A stretch of 64,000 nucleotides of DNA from the NCBI GenBank assembly GCA_014529385.2, contig CM043942.1:23024991-23088990 (forward strand), given 5' to 3'. The first letter of the stretch is position 1, and each line of letters begins with the position of its first letter. A model generated the notes under the pieces. It made no database searches. It was not told where the DNA came from and worked only from the letters and a program-made list of their open reading frames with translations. The position numbers and the translations under genes are program-made. Of the stretch, positions 11,021-20,988 are shown piece after piece. The stretch is from Adiantum capillus-veneris. Lineage: Eukaryota > Streptophyta > Polypodiopsida > Polypodiales > Pteridaceae.

Positions 11021-11036
11021 AGGTCAAATATGACCT
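11021..11036 (-). promoter_or_regulatory. 3'-end hairpin of the LINE
   Basis: AGGTCA-AATA-TGACCT, a perfect 6-bp stem overlapping the ORF2 stop codon and about 35 bp from the simple-repeat tail. LINE reverse transcriptases of several clades recognise a 3' stem-loop. That role here is inference. Confidence 0.5.
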
Positions 11037-14000
11037 ATGGGACCAAAGTTACATGTGATGTAGTATGTGTATGGCTGATGAGTGACTCTCGATGCTCCAA
11101 AATTGTAGTGATGAGAGTCGCAATGGAGAGCCCACACTTTGGCTGGGAGAGGAAAGTGTGTAGGTCTAAGTTATGGCTGAAAATGTGAGAGAAGCAAGTT
11201 CGGATGTGATCAAAAGCTGAGCACTCTAGTAGTGTGTGGTACTCAGACTCTCGAACTTGCAATGAGCATAATGTGCACAATCGACTTGACTCTTCTCCAT
11301 TGCCCCAACGCCCTATCTCGCATCGAAGGAAATGGGAGCTAAGCCGAATTGTTGCGATAGTGTGTATCGCGGACAAGGGAATAGGCTCAAGCATGTAAAT
11401 GTGAGTACGGTTTCCTCTCTCAGCGAAGAACATGGTTTTGTAGTTGGGGGCAATATAGGTGGTGTAATGTATGAAGCGTGACCCACCGGATTTCTCCCAA
11501 GCCGTAATACATTGGCGTTGTAGAAAAGCTTCATTCACTTGAGAGTCAATTGAAGCATCATGTAGCAAGTGTAATGCATCCCATCTCCCAAACCACTTCT
11601 TTATGTCTTGCATCCATCCCGTGCTCAAGATCTTGCTTTTATGCGTCTTTTGAACTTTTTTGCTTGCTTCCCATGCAATTGTAGGAAGTCGATGTGAGGG
11701 GTTTTGACGCATCTTTATCATGTACTCCACAACCCTTTCCATGCCCATAACCTCAATTGGAAGAGATCCCGACTCAAGAAGTAGGAGCATATATGGTGTT
11801 TGTGTCTTAACTTGGAGAAAGTTTGTAAGAAAACGCTTTTGGACATTCTCAAACTCTTTCCAAGTAGACTTTGAGATGCTCCCGCCCCACACTTCAACTC
11901 CATAAAGAAGAACCGGTGTCACCAATGCATCAAAAAGATACTTCTTGAGAACCCAACACTTGATGTTTCCCGCATTACACATGTTCTCAAATGCATAATA
12001 TGCTCTCTTTCCCGCTTCCAAACGACGCATAGCACATTCATGCCACTTGTGATTGGATGGAACCTCAAGGCCAAGGTACTTAAAGCTCTCAACAACTTCA
12101 AGTGTCTCCTTGTTGTACACAATGCATGGCTTCTCCTTATGGTTGGTTTTCACAAGCATAACCTTTGTTTTGGATTCATTTACAATTAGCCCACTATGCA
12201 AGCAAAAGTTCTCAAGGACAACCATAAGCTTTTGTGCATCTTCTAAAGTGTGTGCTAGAAGCACTACATCATCCGCATACAACAAAAGCATGATTACCGC
12301 ATTGCAAATAGTGACCTCTTCAATGCCTTCTTCTTGCATAAAGTCAAGTACCATTTGTTCCAATTGATCGATGCATAGACCAAAGAGAGTTGGTGACAAT
12401 GGACATCCTTGTTTAACCCCAATAGTGCTTACAAAAATTTCTGAAATTTCTCTTCCCATGCGCAATTGACAAATCACCTTCTCATAGATTCGAGAAACCG
12501 CAAGCATAAACTCACTTGGCACTTGGAGTTCTTCCATCCTTCTCCACAAATTGTTACGTGGAATCATATCAAAGGCTTTCTTAAAGTCCACAAAACAACA
12601 ATACAATCGCTTGCCTTTCAACCGACTTTCCTCCATGAGAACACGAAGAGTGACAAGATGATCAATGGTGCTATGGCATCGACGAAAACCCGCTTGTCCC
12701 TTTGCACGCTTGTCATTCTCTTCAGCCCAATCACTCAATTTCATCTCCATTATGCACCCAAACAACTTTGCCATAAGAGACCCAATCATTATAGTCCGGT
12801 AGTTGCTTACATTCTTTACATCCCCTCCTTTATGCAAAGGCTTAACCCAATTAGTACTCCAATCATAAGGCATACCATGTTGAAGTGCAAGGTTGAACAT
12901 ATCACACATCCACTCATGGGTAAAATCTCCCGTCCATTTGATCATCTCTGGCTTGATACCTTGAAGATCTCCCGCTTTGCGAGTGGCCAACTTTTCAAGC
13001 CCACCGCATACATCCTCAATAGTAAAAAAAGACGGCATACATGGGAGTGAACCATAAAATGGCATTTTTTCAGTATTTTCTTGCTCATATAATTGCCTAC
13101 AATGTGTGTACATATCCACTAGACTCAAGTTACCAAAATTCTCAACCCGCTTGCCTCTCAAGTTTCTCCAAAATCTTCCACATGCATGTGCCTTTTCTTG
13201 GACTTGAAATTCTTGTTGCTTTACTTCCCATCTTCTTCTCTTCTTTTGAATCAATGCCTTGTATGTATGCAAATGACTTTGATAGTTGTCTTTGTCCATA
13301 GTTGCATCAAGCTTTATCAAGGACTTTCGAGCATCTTGACATTCTTTATCAAACCACCTTTTGCGTGATCTATCTTTGTTGATACCATGGAGATGCTTTA
13401 TGGCAAAGCATTCTTCCGCACAAGAACAAATAGCTTTCTTGAAAGCTTCCCATTTAGTTTCCAATGGTGTATCACATTGAAGCTTTGTCATCCATAATTT
13501 TTGCTCAACCATTTCAATGTACATTGGTGCCCGTTTGAAATCCATACATAGTGATAACTTCTCTTTCCTTTGGCTGAGATTATCATGCTTAGTTGCTTCT
13601 CCACATGAAAGGTCAATACATAAGGTGCGATGGTCGGACTCCGGGGTCCATTGACCAAACATAAAACTCTTTATGCGATACATGATGGCTTCAGAGAGTA
13701 GCATATAGTCAATCACACTATCCCCATTATGTCTTCTACATGTAAATCCATTGGTTCCACTCCACAAAGATACACCATTGGCAATGAGCATACCGGTGCT
13801 ATTACACATGTGTAAAAGTAACTTTCCATAGTGATCCGGCTCTTTCTCATCCATTGAAGTACGATCATACAAGTGAACTTCCTCCAACTCCCTTGAAATG
13901 TATGGCATATCAAATTGTTGAGTATCATGTTGCAATGTTTTTGTACGAGCATTCATATCCCCAAATACAATAACATCACCTTCACCTTTGAAATAAGCAA

Positions 14001-14427
14001 TGTCCTCTTCCAAATCAGAAAATGGTTGATCTCTATCCATGTAAGCATAAAAGGGAGAATCATGATGAGGAATGTAGCAACCGGCTACAAAAATGGGTGC
14101 TCTTTTTGGTGTCATAATTTTCAGCCATACATAACGTTTGTACTTGTCATCTTTCACAATTGATACAAAATCTTCCAATCCTTTCTTAACCATACATGCT
14201 AACCCTCCTTGTCCTCTTCGTTGCTTGAGATTCTTTGACCACATCAATGAATGTACATTGTAATCCTCCAAGCCGTTAATCCTTTGTGTATCATGCTCCC
14301 AAGTTTCAACAAGAAGTACAACATCGGCTTTGCTTGTTAGTTCATCAATGCCAACCCCCGCATTCCATGGGTATCCATTACAATTCCAAAAGCATATTTT
14401 CAATTGTAACTCGGTCTCATAGGTCAC
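11035..14427 (-). CDS. LINE ORF2: endonuclease, reverse transcriptase, zinc knuckle (~1,130 aa)
   Basis: N-terminal exonuclease-endonuclease-phosphatase domain (residues ~8-270): FWNCNG, VETW, VFGDMNART and the catalytic SDHRTL. It would nick target DNA. Reverse transcriptase (~residues 480-760): NYRTIMIG, CFVDFKKAFD, GVKQGCPLSPTLF and YADDVVLLAH with the two catalytic Asp. C-terminal CTLC..HTLLEC cysteine-histidine motif near residue 1,070. All key residues are present and no stop interrupts the frame. The first codon of the open frame is GTG; the first in-frame ATG is near residue 62, beyond the first endonuclease motifs. The frame is continuous with ORF1 across one TAG, so ORF2 may be made by stop readthrough or non-AUG initiation (inference). 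Confidence 0.93.
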   Translation of the reverse strand: MTYETELQLKICFWNCNGYPWNAGVGIDELTSKADVVLLVETWEHDTQRINGLEDYNVHSLMWSKNLKQRRGQGGLACMVKKGLEDFVSIVKDDKYKRYVWLKIMTPKRAPIFVAGCYIPHHDSPFYAYMDRDQPFSDLEEDIAYFKGEGDVIVFGDMNARTKTLQHDTQQFDMPYISRELEEVHLYDRTSMDEKEPDHYGKLLLHMCNSTGMLIANGVSLWSGTNGFTCRRHNGDSVIDYMLLSEAIMYRIKSFMFGQWTPESDHRTLCIDLSCGEATKHDNLSQRKEKLSLCMDFKRAPMYIEMVEQKLWMTKLQCDTPLETKWEAFKKAICSCAEECFAIKHLHGINKDRSRKRWFDKECQDARKSLIKLDATMDKDNYQSHLHTYKALIQKKRRRWEVKQQEFQVQEKAHACGRFWRNLRGKRVENFGNLSLVDMYTHCRQLYEQENTEKMPFYGSLPCMPSFFTIEDVCGGLEKLATRKAGDLQGIKPEMIKWTGDFTHEWMCDMFNLALQHGMPYDWSTNWVKPLHKGGDVKNVSNYRTIMIGSLMAKLFGCIMEMKLSDWAEENDKRAKGQAGFRRCHSTIDHLVTLRVLMEESRLKGKRLYCCFVDFKKAFDMIPRNNLWRRMEELQVPSEFMLAVSRIYEKVICQLRMGREISEIFVSTIGVKQGCPLSPTLFGLCIDQLEQMVLDFMQEEGIEEVTICNAVIMLLLYADDVVLLAHTLEDAQKLMVVLENFCLHSGLIVNESKTKVMLVKTNHKEKPCIVYNKETLEVVESFKYLGLEVPSNHKWHECAMRRLEAGKRAYYAFENMCNAGNIKCWVLKKYLFDALVTPVLLYGVEVWGGSISKSTWKEFENVQKRFLTNFLQVKTQTPYMLLLLESGSLPIEVMGMERVVEYMIKMRQNPSHRLPTIAWEASKKVQKTHKSKILSTGWMQDIKKWFGRWDALHLLHDASIDSQVNEAFLQRQCITAWEKSGGSRFIHYTTYIAPNYKTMFFAERGNRTHIYMLEPIPLSAIHTIATIRLSSHFLRCEIGRWGNGEESSRLCTLCSLQVRESEYHTLLECSAFDHIRTCFSHIFSHNLDLHTFLSQPKCGLSIATLITTILEHRESLISHTHTTSHVTLVP

Positions 14428-14433
14428 GCATCC

Positions 14434-15384
14434 CTATTTGCTTGAGAGACTTGCCTCCTCCTTGGGCACATTTTCTTCATGAGAGATCTCCTTGTTTTTA
14501 TTATTCTTTTCCTCATATGCCTTGCGACGCATATTTTGTTGCTTAATAGTGCGATCTTCACATACAAAACATTTTGTATCCCTCAAATAGATCCAACTAT
14601 TATCAAGGATAATCTTTCGCTTGGTCTCATCCGGCATGGTGCATACAATTGGCCGTTCTCCCGAGCGAGGAGCTCCTTGCTTCCCCACTCTATGTGCTCC
14701 ATAGACCATAACTCCGGACATGCCAAAGTGGGTTTTGAAGAAATCTTCAATAACAATGGCAAGAGAAGAAGGTGTCTCTAACTTCTCTTCGGGAATTCCA
14801 CGAATAACAATGTTCTTGGAACGTCGCTCCCGTTCCTTCAACTCCTCCACATCCACATTCTCAACATTCTTTGTTTGAACCATAGCTTGCATGAGTGAGG
14901 AATTAGAAACCACATTGCTACCACATACATCAGCCCAAGACTTGTTTGTGCATACATTTTTCATGTCGCATACATCCCGGCTCATAGTGTCGAATTTCTC
15001 CTCTTTCAATACATGGTCATGCTCTACTTTGCTCATCCGCTCCTTCAAAGCATTCAAGTCCACAAGAGAGCGTTTACATTCCTTGACTTCCTCTTCAAGT
15101 TGCATCAAACGTGTTGTTTGCATCTCAAGTGTCCTCTTGAGATTCTCATTCTCAACCACAAGTACCCTTAGTGTGCCATTCTCCATTGCAAGTGCTCGTA
15201 AGTCTTCGCCTTGTTTGTTTACGGTCTCTTGCAATGATGCCAAGTACGCCATGATCATGGTTTCCGATGTCGTTGGTTGGGTGGTTGTGTTGCTATCTCC
15301 ACACTTAGGAGATTTTGGATCATTTTCCACAATGGTTGTGGACCTTGTTGAAGAAGAAGAACCCTTGCGAGTGCCGGAAGACAT
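14434..15384 (-). CDS. LINE ORF1: coiled-coil RNA-binding protein (316 aa)
   Basis: A Ser/Thr-rich N-terminus (residues 1-45) is followed by a long heptad-rich coiled coil (~45-130: ASLQETVNKQGEDLRALA, ENLKRTLEMQTTRLMQLEEE). Then comes a region like the L1 ORF1p RNA-binding fold: ERRSKNIVIRGIPEEK, VYGAHRVGK, RPIVCTMPDETKRKIIL, and a basic tail (KQQNMRRKAYEEKNNKNKE). Known LINE ORF1 proteins bind element RNA as trimers. Start ATG at 15,384; stop TAG at 14,434-14,436. It is in the same frame as ORF2, four bases before the ORF2 open frame begins. Confidence 0.85.
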   Translation of the reverse strand: MSSGTRKGSSSSTRSTTIVENDPKSPKCGDSNTTTQPTTSETMIMAYLASLQETVNKQGEDLRALAMENGTLRVLVVENENLKRTLEMQTTRLMQLEEEVKECKRSLVDLNALKERMSKVEHDHVLKEEKFDTMSRDVCDMKNVCTNKSWADVCGSNVVSNSSLMQAMVQTKNVENVDVEELKERERRSKNIVIRGIPEEKLETPSSLAIVIEDFFKTHFGMSGVMVYGAHRVGKQGAPRSGERPIVCTMPDETKRKIILDNSWIYLRDTKCFVCEDRTIKQQNMRRKAYEEKNNKNKEISHEENVPKEEASLSSK

Positions 15385-15617
15385 TGTATGTAAAATAGGA
15401 GATGAGAATCAATTTTGTTGAACCTGTTCACTTCGGAAATGCTGCTACAGAAACGCCTTCCATAACTCTGAAAATTTCTGTCTTTACATCAATGCGTAGA
15501 GGACTTCGTGCTCTTCGATTGAGGCTATAGATCACCCAAATCGGAGTTCGGATGAAGAAGTTATGATCAAAAGAGTGGACTGCTGTCTACTAGGTCAAAA
15601 AACGGCTGCACTGAGAG

Positions 15618-15626
15618 AGAAGGGGG

Positions 15627-15655
<29 letters not shown>
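15618..15655. repeat. (GA)n tract at the LINE 5' side
   Basis: AGAGAGAAGGGGGG followed by GA repeats, just outside the LINE leader. Confidence 0.95.
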
Positions 15656-15657
<2 letters not shown>

Positions 15658-15660
15658 TGA

Positions 15661-18600
15661 TGTATGCCCCTTGTATATGATCCCGTGCAGACCATGTCTG
15701 TGTCTAAACATAGCCTAGAAGCGTACAACTACACGCCATCATAGAGAGAGGTTGAGCTTATCCTACAAGCATACAACTGCGTACTTGTACCACGCCCTCA
15801 TAGAGAGAGGTACCATAAGACACATCCTGTCCCAGTGACCTTGTATGTGATCGTGACTGTATCAAGGTAAGTAAAAACATGGCACTTTTCCTGTGAATAA
15901 CAAAAGAAATATTTTAAGATCTCAGTTACGTATCTTGGCCTTGACAGAGTATTCAGTGTTATAGAGAGACCGTATGCAATGATGGTTGTTGTACGGCCAT
16001 CATACTAGTATGCCATGCATACAAAGCAAAAGGTAGAATAATAAGCCCTTGGCTATCCTGATAGCCTCAACTATGTGAGTCGTTGGTATATGTGCCGTGC
16101 ACGATGATACTGGAATGGATAAATCATAGTGCAGTGTTTCCTATGAGCTTATATCCATGGAGTGCTAAAGATGTGTGCCATTATCATTGATTTATAGTCG
16201 ACCGATAATACTTGGACACTTGAAGACAGGCAAATCACTTTTCTTTTCACAACGGCGTCGTATGGATATTGCCCAAGCACTTTGCTTTGCACAACAGAGA
16301 GATCTTGTCCAAAAAGGAAAAGGAAAACATAGACAAAAACAAACATAACTTGAAAGTTACTAACCGTTGTGACGTGTTTTGGCGAAATGGTGCGTACCAC
16401 CCCAAAGTCTTTGCGAGATGTTTTTTGGTGCTCTTCGACCTCTTGGATGTAAACAAAGCATGCTTGTACAAAGTGTACAAAGGTGGTGTGTGTCAGCTGT
16501 CTCTACGCATGCGTGCCAATTGTGCGGGGTACATAGTTTTGTTGTTTTTGTACATAGAAGTGTCGATACTTCAAAGTGCGAGTAAGTTCTTTAAAAATAT
16601 GAACAAAAAATGATTTTTTATCAGCTTGGGGTCGTGAGGAAGATGGATATTCAGCTGCTGTGAAGAAGAAACTGTGTGTTACGGCAGCCTGCAGTGAAGG
16701 GTGGGGGTTTTGGTTTGAGAGTGTGTCCCTCCTCAATGGGCTGATGAAAGTGGGTGCTTAGCTCTGCGTATTGACCTCTCTTTATCTTGGTTTGAGGTAA
16801 GTCATCCATGTTGTGTGTGGTTCCCTTTGGTGCAGCTAGTCGAGGGTAGACTATGTGCTGCAATTTCGTGCTTGTACATACGCAAAAGGCCAAGGTTTTC
16901 CCCAAGCTTTCCATCAATTTTTCTGAGTTTTTTTTATGAACTTTGTGGGTTTCCAAAGTGAGCTTGATTTGGATGGGTTTTGGTCAAGCTATGTGTATAT
17001 ATGAGAGCGTCTATGGAGTCTCTACTAGCACATGTAAGGGCGTTTGAAAAGAAGTGAAGCTCTTGGTTTTATGAGAAAAAGTACAGAGATTTCCATTGTT
17101 TTTCTTTACTTTTTTACTTTGCTTTTCTTGGTTCCCTTGCTTCCTTTGGTGCATCCAAGTATAGTGGTATTTGTAGCGGTGTAGAGGGAAGCTAGTTGAA
17201 GCTAGTCGAGGCTGAGGCTGCCAAAATTTGTGAGAGAATATCAGCCCGTATTATCTTGAGAGAGATATACTCTTAATCTTCTTTTCTTGGTGTTGGTTTG
17301 AGGTGTTGTAGAGGCCAGCCCCCCAATCCTTCACACCGTGTCACCCACTTCTGGCCAATTGTTTGATAATTCACTAGAACCTGGCTCATAGTTGTATGTA
17401 CTGCTCGACTGACTGAGCGTATGTAGCAGATACACCCGCGTAAAAAAACTGCAAACATGTGGGCAAGTTGTCCCGAGTTTTTATGCAAATAGCATATGCC
17501 CAACTATAGAAACCGCTATGCCAAAGGTCAGAACGGAAGCCTTGCTTCTCCTAAATACGCATGGAGTCATGATACTCATAGTAAGCAGATACTCTTGTCA
17601 ATTTACAATGCCATAGCAAAGAAAGTCGACCTTGTCAAGCATTCATAGAGAATTGACCTTGGAAAATCGGAGGTAATGGTCGGTGTTGCCGATCTCCATG
17701 AGAGTCTCAAGCACTACCATGCCTTGACCTTTACCATGCATCATGTATGCAACAGGCCTTGCTGTGACATTTGTCCTTGACAAACATCCCTTGGAACAAG
17801 CTCCCCCTCCACCATAAGTCATGGTTTTGAAGCTTGCTTTAACCAATGCAAATTTTTTGCAAAATAAACTCAAAAAAAGTTAGCTTCAAATAAATCTGCA
17901 TACTAGTGACCTTTTCAACCCACTAAGGTGGCTAAAAGCTTGCATGAATATGTCGTGCTTGCTTGTGGGTTGTCTATGGTTGCTAGTAGCTATACCATAC
18001 CTGAGGATACTTTCTGTTTACCTTGCTTTCTTTCGATGCTTGAGGACTACCACTATGGATAGACTCACCCGTCAACAAAAATATCATGCTTACTCATGAA
18101 ATCAACAAGACACATACCGTCAATATCTCCCATTCCTGTTGCTTGCAGGTGTGCCGATTTGCCCACTAAAGCACAAGCCTTGTGCAACTTGCTCGACCCT
18201 ATCACGATGATTTTCAGACTCATAAAATCTTGGCACTATTCGTTTGCCAATCATCCATATAATTGGTGCAAGAAGAAAGGGATTTCCAATGGCAATGCCG
18301 TCCTATCCTCAACAGGTTCTATCCTTGTTATTAACAGCTCAATTGCTACATGATCACGCATGCCAAGACATCTCTCAAAAATGCACACTTTGTACGGTTT
18401 TCATAATTCATGCATACAACCTCCTGCTACTTCTAGGACCCAAGGCGCTCCTGGTGGTCATCCTTCTTGTTCCTCTGGATATGAACTGCCTGTTGTCTGG
18501 TCTTAATCAGTGGTCTTAATTAGGTGTCGGCGTGTAGGTGTTGGCGTGGGCTACCACCCTTAGTTGGGGAGGGTGCCCAATTTAGGGCACCCTTATGTTA

Positions 18601-18890
18601 AAAAATGTGAACACACGACAAAATAGCGATGGCGGCCTGGTTTACGGCAGCGAAGAGAGGGAAAATCACTCACAAGGGGCACACAAGTGCCTGCATGATA
18701 GGGATGAAGAAGCAAAATGTGCTAACCTTGTCCTAGCGCTCCTCTTTGGAGATATCTCGAGTCAAATTTGTGCAGGTCATTGAGCGTCCAATTTTATGCA
18801 AGCGGTCGCTCCCATGACCCTTCGTCTTGTGGGCCTTGACTTCATCCTCTTCGGCCTGTGTCTTCAAGGGTCCATGCCCACGGCCTCCAT
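15661..18890. other. Internal non-coding part of the 11 kb element, 5' side
   Basis: About 3.2 kb with no frame longer than ~110 codons and no recognised domain. A small internal repeat (CGCC.TCATAGAGAGAGGT) occurs twice near 15,738 and 15,796. Confidence 0.5.
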
Positions 18891-18902
18891 GAGCTCCAAG
18901 CC

Positions 18903-19053
<151 letters not shown>

Positions 19054-19088
19054 TCCTCCCCCCCCTTCCATAGCTCTCCCCTCACCTA

Positions 19089-19101
19089 GCTCTGATAATA
19101 G
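19089..19101 (-). promoter_or_regulatory. Primer binding site (initiator-Met tRNA type)
   Basis: TATCAGAGC on the minus strand, four bases inside the 5' LTR. It fits nine bases of the usual plant TGGTATCAGAGC site. Confidence 0.6.
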
Positions 19102-19266
19102 TGCAAGGCCATAAGGAAGATAGACATGCTCATAACCACCCAACCTGCCTATATATAGGCCCTTGGCCCTCTGGCTCTTAGCTACATATAGCCCCTATAT
19201 TGCATGTGTATACATCAGCCCTTGGCTTGGGCCGGGCCCTCCTATAGTCCTACCATTGGCATGATA
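19102..19266 (-). repeat. 5' LTR (165 bp) of the 11 kb element
   Basis: Direct repeat of 8,269-8,433. Its terminal TG has changed to TA. It contains GCCTATATATAGGC. Confidence 0.9.
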
Positions 19267-19271
19267 GCATG

Positions 19272-19760
19272 CCTGGAGAAATCATCAATGAAAGTCACGA
19301 AGTAAAGGTAATTTCCCAAACATGGAGTTTGCATGGGCCCACAAACATCACTATGCACAAGCTGCAACCTGCATGTGGCTCTAACTGAACCATCCTTTGG
19401 AAACTTTGAACGCTGCATCTTACCCAAAATATAGCCTTCATAAACATGTTTGACAGGTGCTTCAAGAGGCGGCAAAGAAGCAACCATATCAGATTTTTGC
19501 AAATGTAACAAACTGGAAAAATTCATGTCCAAAATGTGCATGCCAAAGTTTTGTATTTGAAATAGCCTTAGAATCCACAACTACATTTGCAAATTTTGCC
19601 CACACTTGTCATATAAAGTGAGCTTATACGACCACTACATAAAATGCCAGATGCAACAATTGTAGAAAATGACATTGCATGCATCATGAACAACAGAATT
19701 ATAAGTGCACTCTTCACTAAAAGCTCATTTTGCATCAACATCAACATCAACATCACAGTC
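19272..19760 (-). pseudogene. Copia gag-prepol and integrase N-terminal half
   Basis: The open piece 19,580-19,272 reads HILDMNFSSLLHLQKSDMV, YEGYILGKMQRSKFP, then CRLQLVHSDVCGPMQ with the first integrase catalytic Asp, and LYFVTFIDDFSRHA. This matches the copia GAG-prepol/integrase start. Upstream to ~19,760 is a degraded stretch. The frame is cut at the GCATG duplication and resumes at 8,263. Confidence 0.85.
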
Positions 19761-19954
19761 TCCTTCAACAAAAGACTCAACAATAGCTGCATATGTAGTG
19801 GAACCAGCCGCTTTCTTCTTAGCCAACATTTCCAGATGAAATGCTACCAGCAGAAGCTTTAGGAACATGTGATTTTCACTTGCAGAATAACCATAAGAAG
19901 TGGCTACATTGCTGTTACCACTTTTTCTTTGAGCAGCAATAAAGGCATGTTTGA

Positions 19955-20659
19955 CTACACGCTGCCTAGTCCTGTCTTTTTAGAAAACAACTCTTGCAAC
20001 AGTAATGTGCATAATGCATCAAACTTGACAACTTCAGGATTTCCTTCAGTCATAAGTCTCCAAGTACTAGCAAAAGTCTGGTAAGAATCTTGTAGGGCAT
20101 CAAGAACAGGCTGCACAAGGGAACTATCTGAAATGACTTGTCGTGCAAAAATAAGTTGTTCATTGATATCCTTGACACCAACAAGGAAAGTTTCCATGTC
20201 ATCTTCCTCATGCATAATCTTTGACTCCAGCTCTTTAAGTAGCAATGCAACTTTTGCCTCATTGCAACTTGCATAAAGACCACTCATAATATCCCAAGCC
20301 TGTTTTGCAAATTTTGATGAACAAATGTGATGAGTAATAGTGCGCTTCATAGACATTGCAATCAATGCATGAGCATGCACATCTTTTACATCCCAATGAT
20401 CTTGTTCTGTTGTGGGCAAAACAACTCTAATAGCAGCAATCGTTGTAGCAAGACCGGCAAATCCTCAACATCGCATGTATCCTCAACAACGCATGTATCC
20501 TCAGAACCAGGACGTACATCAATGCCCTACACAATGTTCAAAAAGCCCTTTGACACAAGAACATGTTGCATCATATAAAGCCCACATAGGGTAATTGTCC
20601 CCATCCAATCTTTCCTCAGCAACAAAGATCTTGAACACATATGTGTTGTTGGCAACCAT
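19955..20659 (-). pseudogene. Copia gag (UBN2-type), interrupted
   Basis: The N-terminal piece starts at ATG 20,659 (MVANNTYVFKIF, DGDNYPMWALYDAT), which matches the copia gag start motif 'NY..W', and stops at 20,519. The main piece, 20,419-19,955, has DVKDVHAHALIAMSMKRTI, AKQAWDIMSGLY, LLLKELESKIMHEEDD and DALQDSYQTFASTW, the UBN2/gag core. The two pieces are in different frames, so at least one frameshift is present. No zinc knuckle was seen. Confidence 0.8.
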
Positions 20660-20975
20660 GGTAAATGTTGCACTTGATGTGAAAACTGTGCGAAAAGATG
20701 AGAAGGAAAGCGGGAACAACACGTGCTATATAGCACAAACCATAGAAGACCATAAGGGACTTGTTATGCAAAAAATGGCACTGACAAAACTTTTTGCACA
20801 AAATGATGAAATAGCTTGTGCAGTACTGCATGTAGTGGAAACAAAGGCCGAAATGAGCCCAAATTATTAAAAAAAATTGACTTGCAAGCGCTCGCCAAAG
20901 CTCATAAAAATTGGAGAAAGTGAGCAGGCGTGTGCTGGAGCTGGTGGCAACTAAGCTCGGGAGGATGCAACCTGA

Positions 20976-20988
20976 TCTTATACCAATT
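20976..20988 (-). promoter_or_regulatory. Copia LTR end and primer-site-like sequence
   Basis: On the minus strand TTCCAACA (LTR terminus, TG..CA class) is followed by ATTGGTATAAGATC, an imperfect version of the initiator-Met site. Confidence 0.45.

Larger units (their letters stand above)
10925..15660 (-). mobile_element. Near-intact LINE (non-LTR retrotransposon)
   Basis: Two long open frames on the minus strand, ORF1 (15,384-14,434) and ORF2 (14,427-11,035), with a ~250 bp 5' leader. The 3' end is simple: AATAAAATC, then (TATC)n, then a long (TC)n tract at 10,925-10,990. The opposite edge also lies in a (GA)n tract (about 15,615-15,655), so a target duplication cannot be told from the microsatellite. 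Both frames are open throughout, unlike nearly every other element here, so this is a recent insertion. It sits inside the 11 kb LTR element. Confidence 0.85.

Noticed and set aside
12466-13368. Plus-strand frames of 60-194 codons at 11.7-15.4 kb
   Set aside because: Antisense shadows of the LINE ORFs, which have clear domains on the minus strand.
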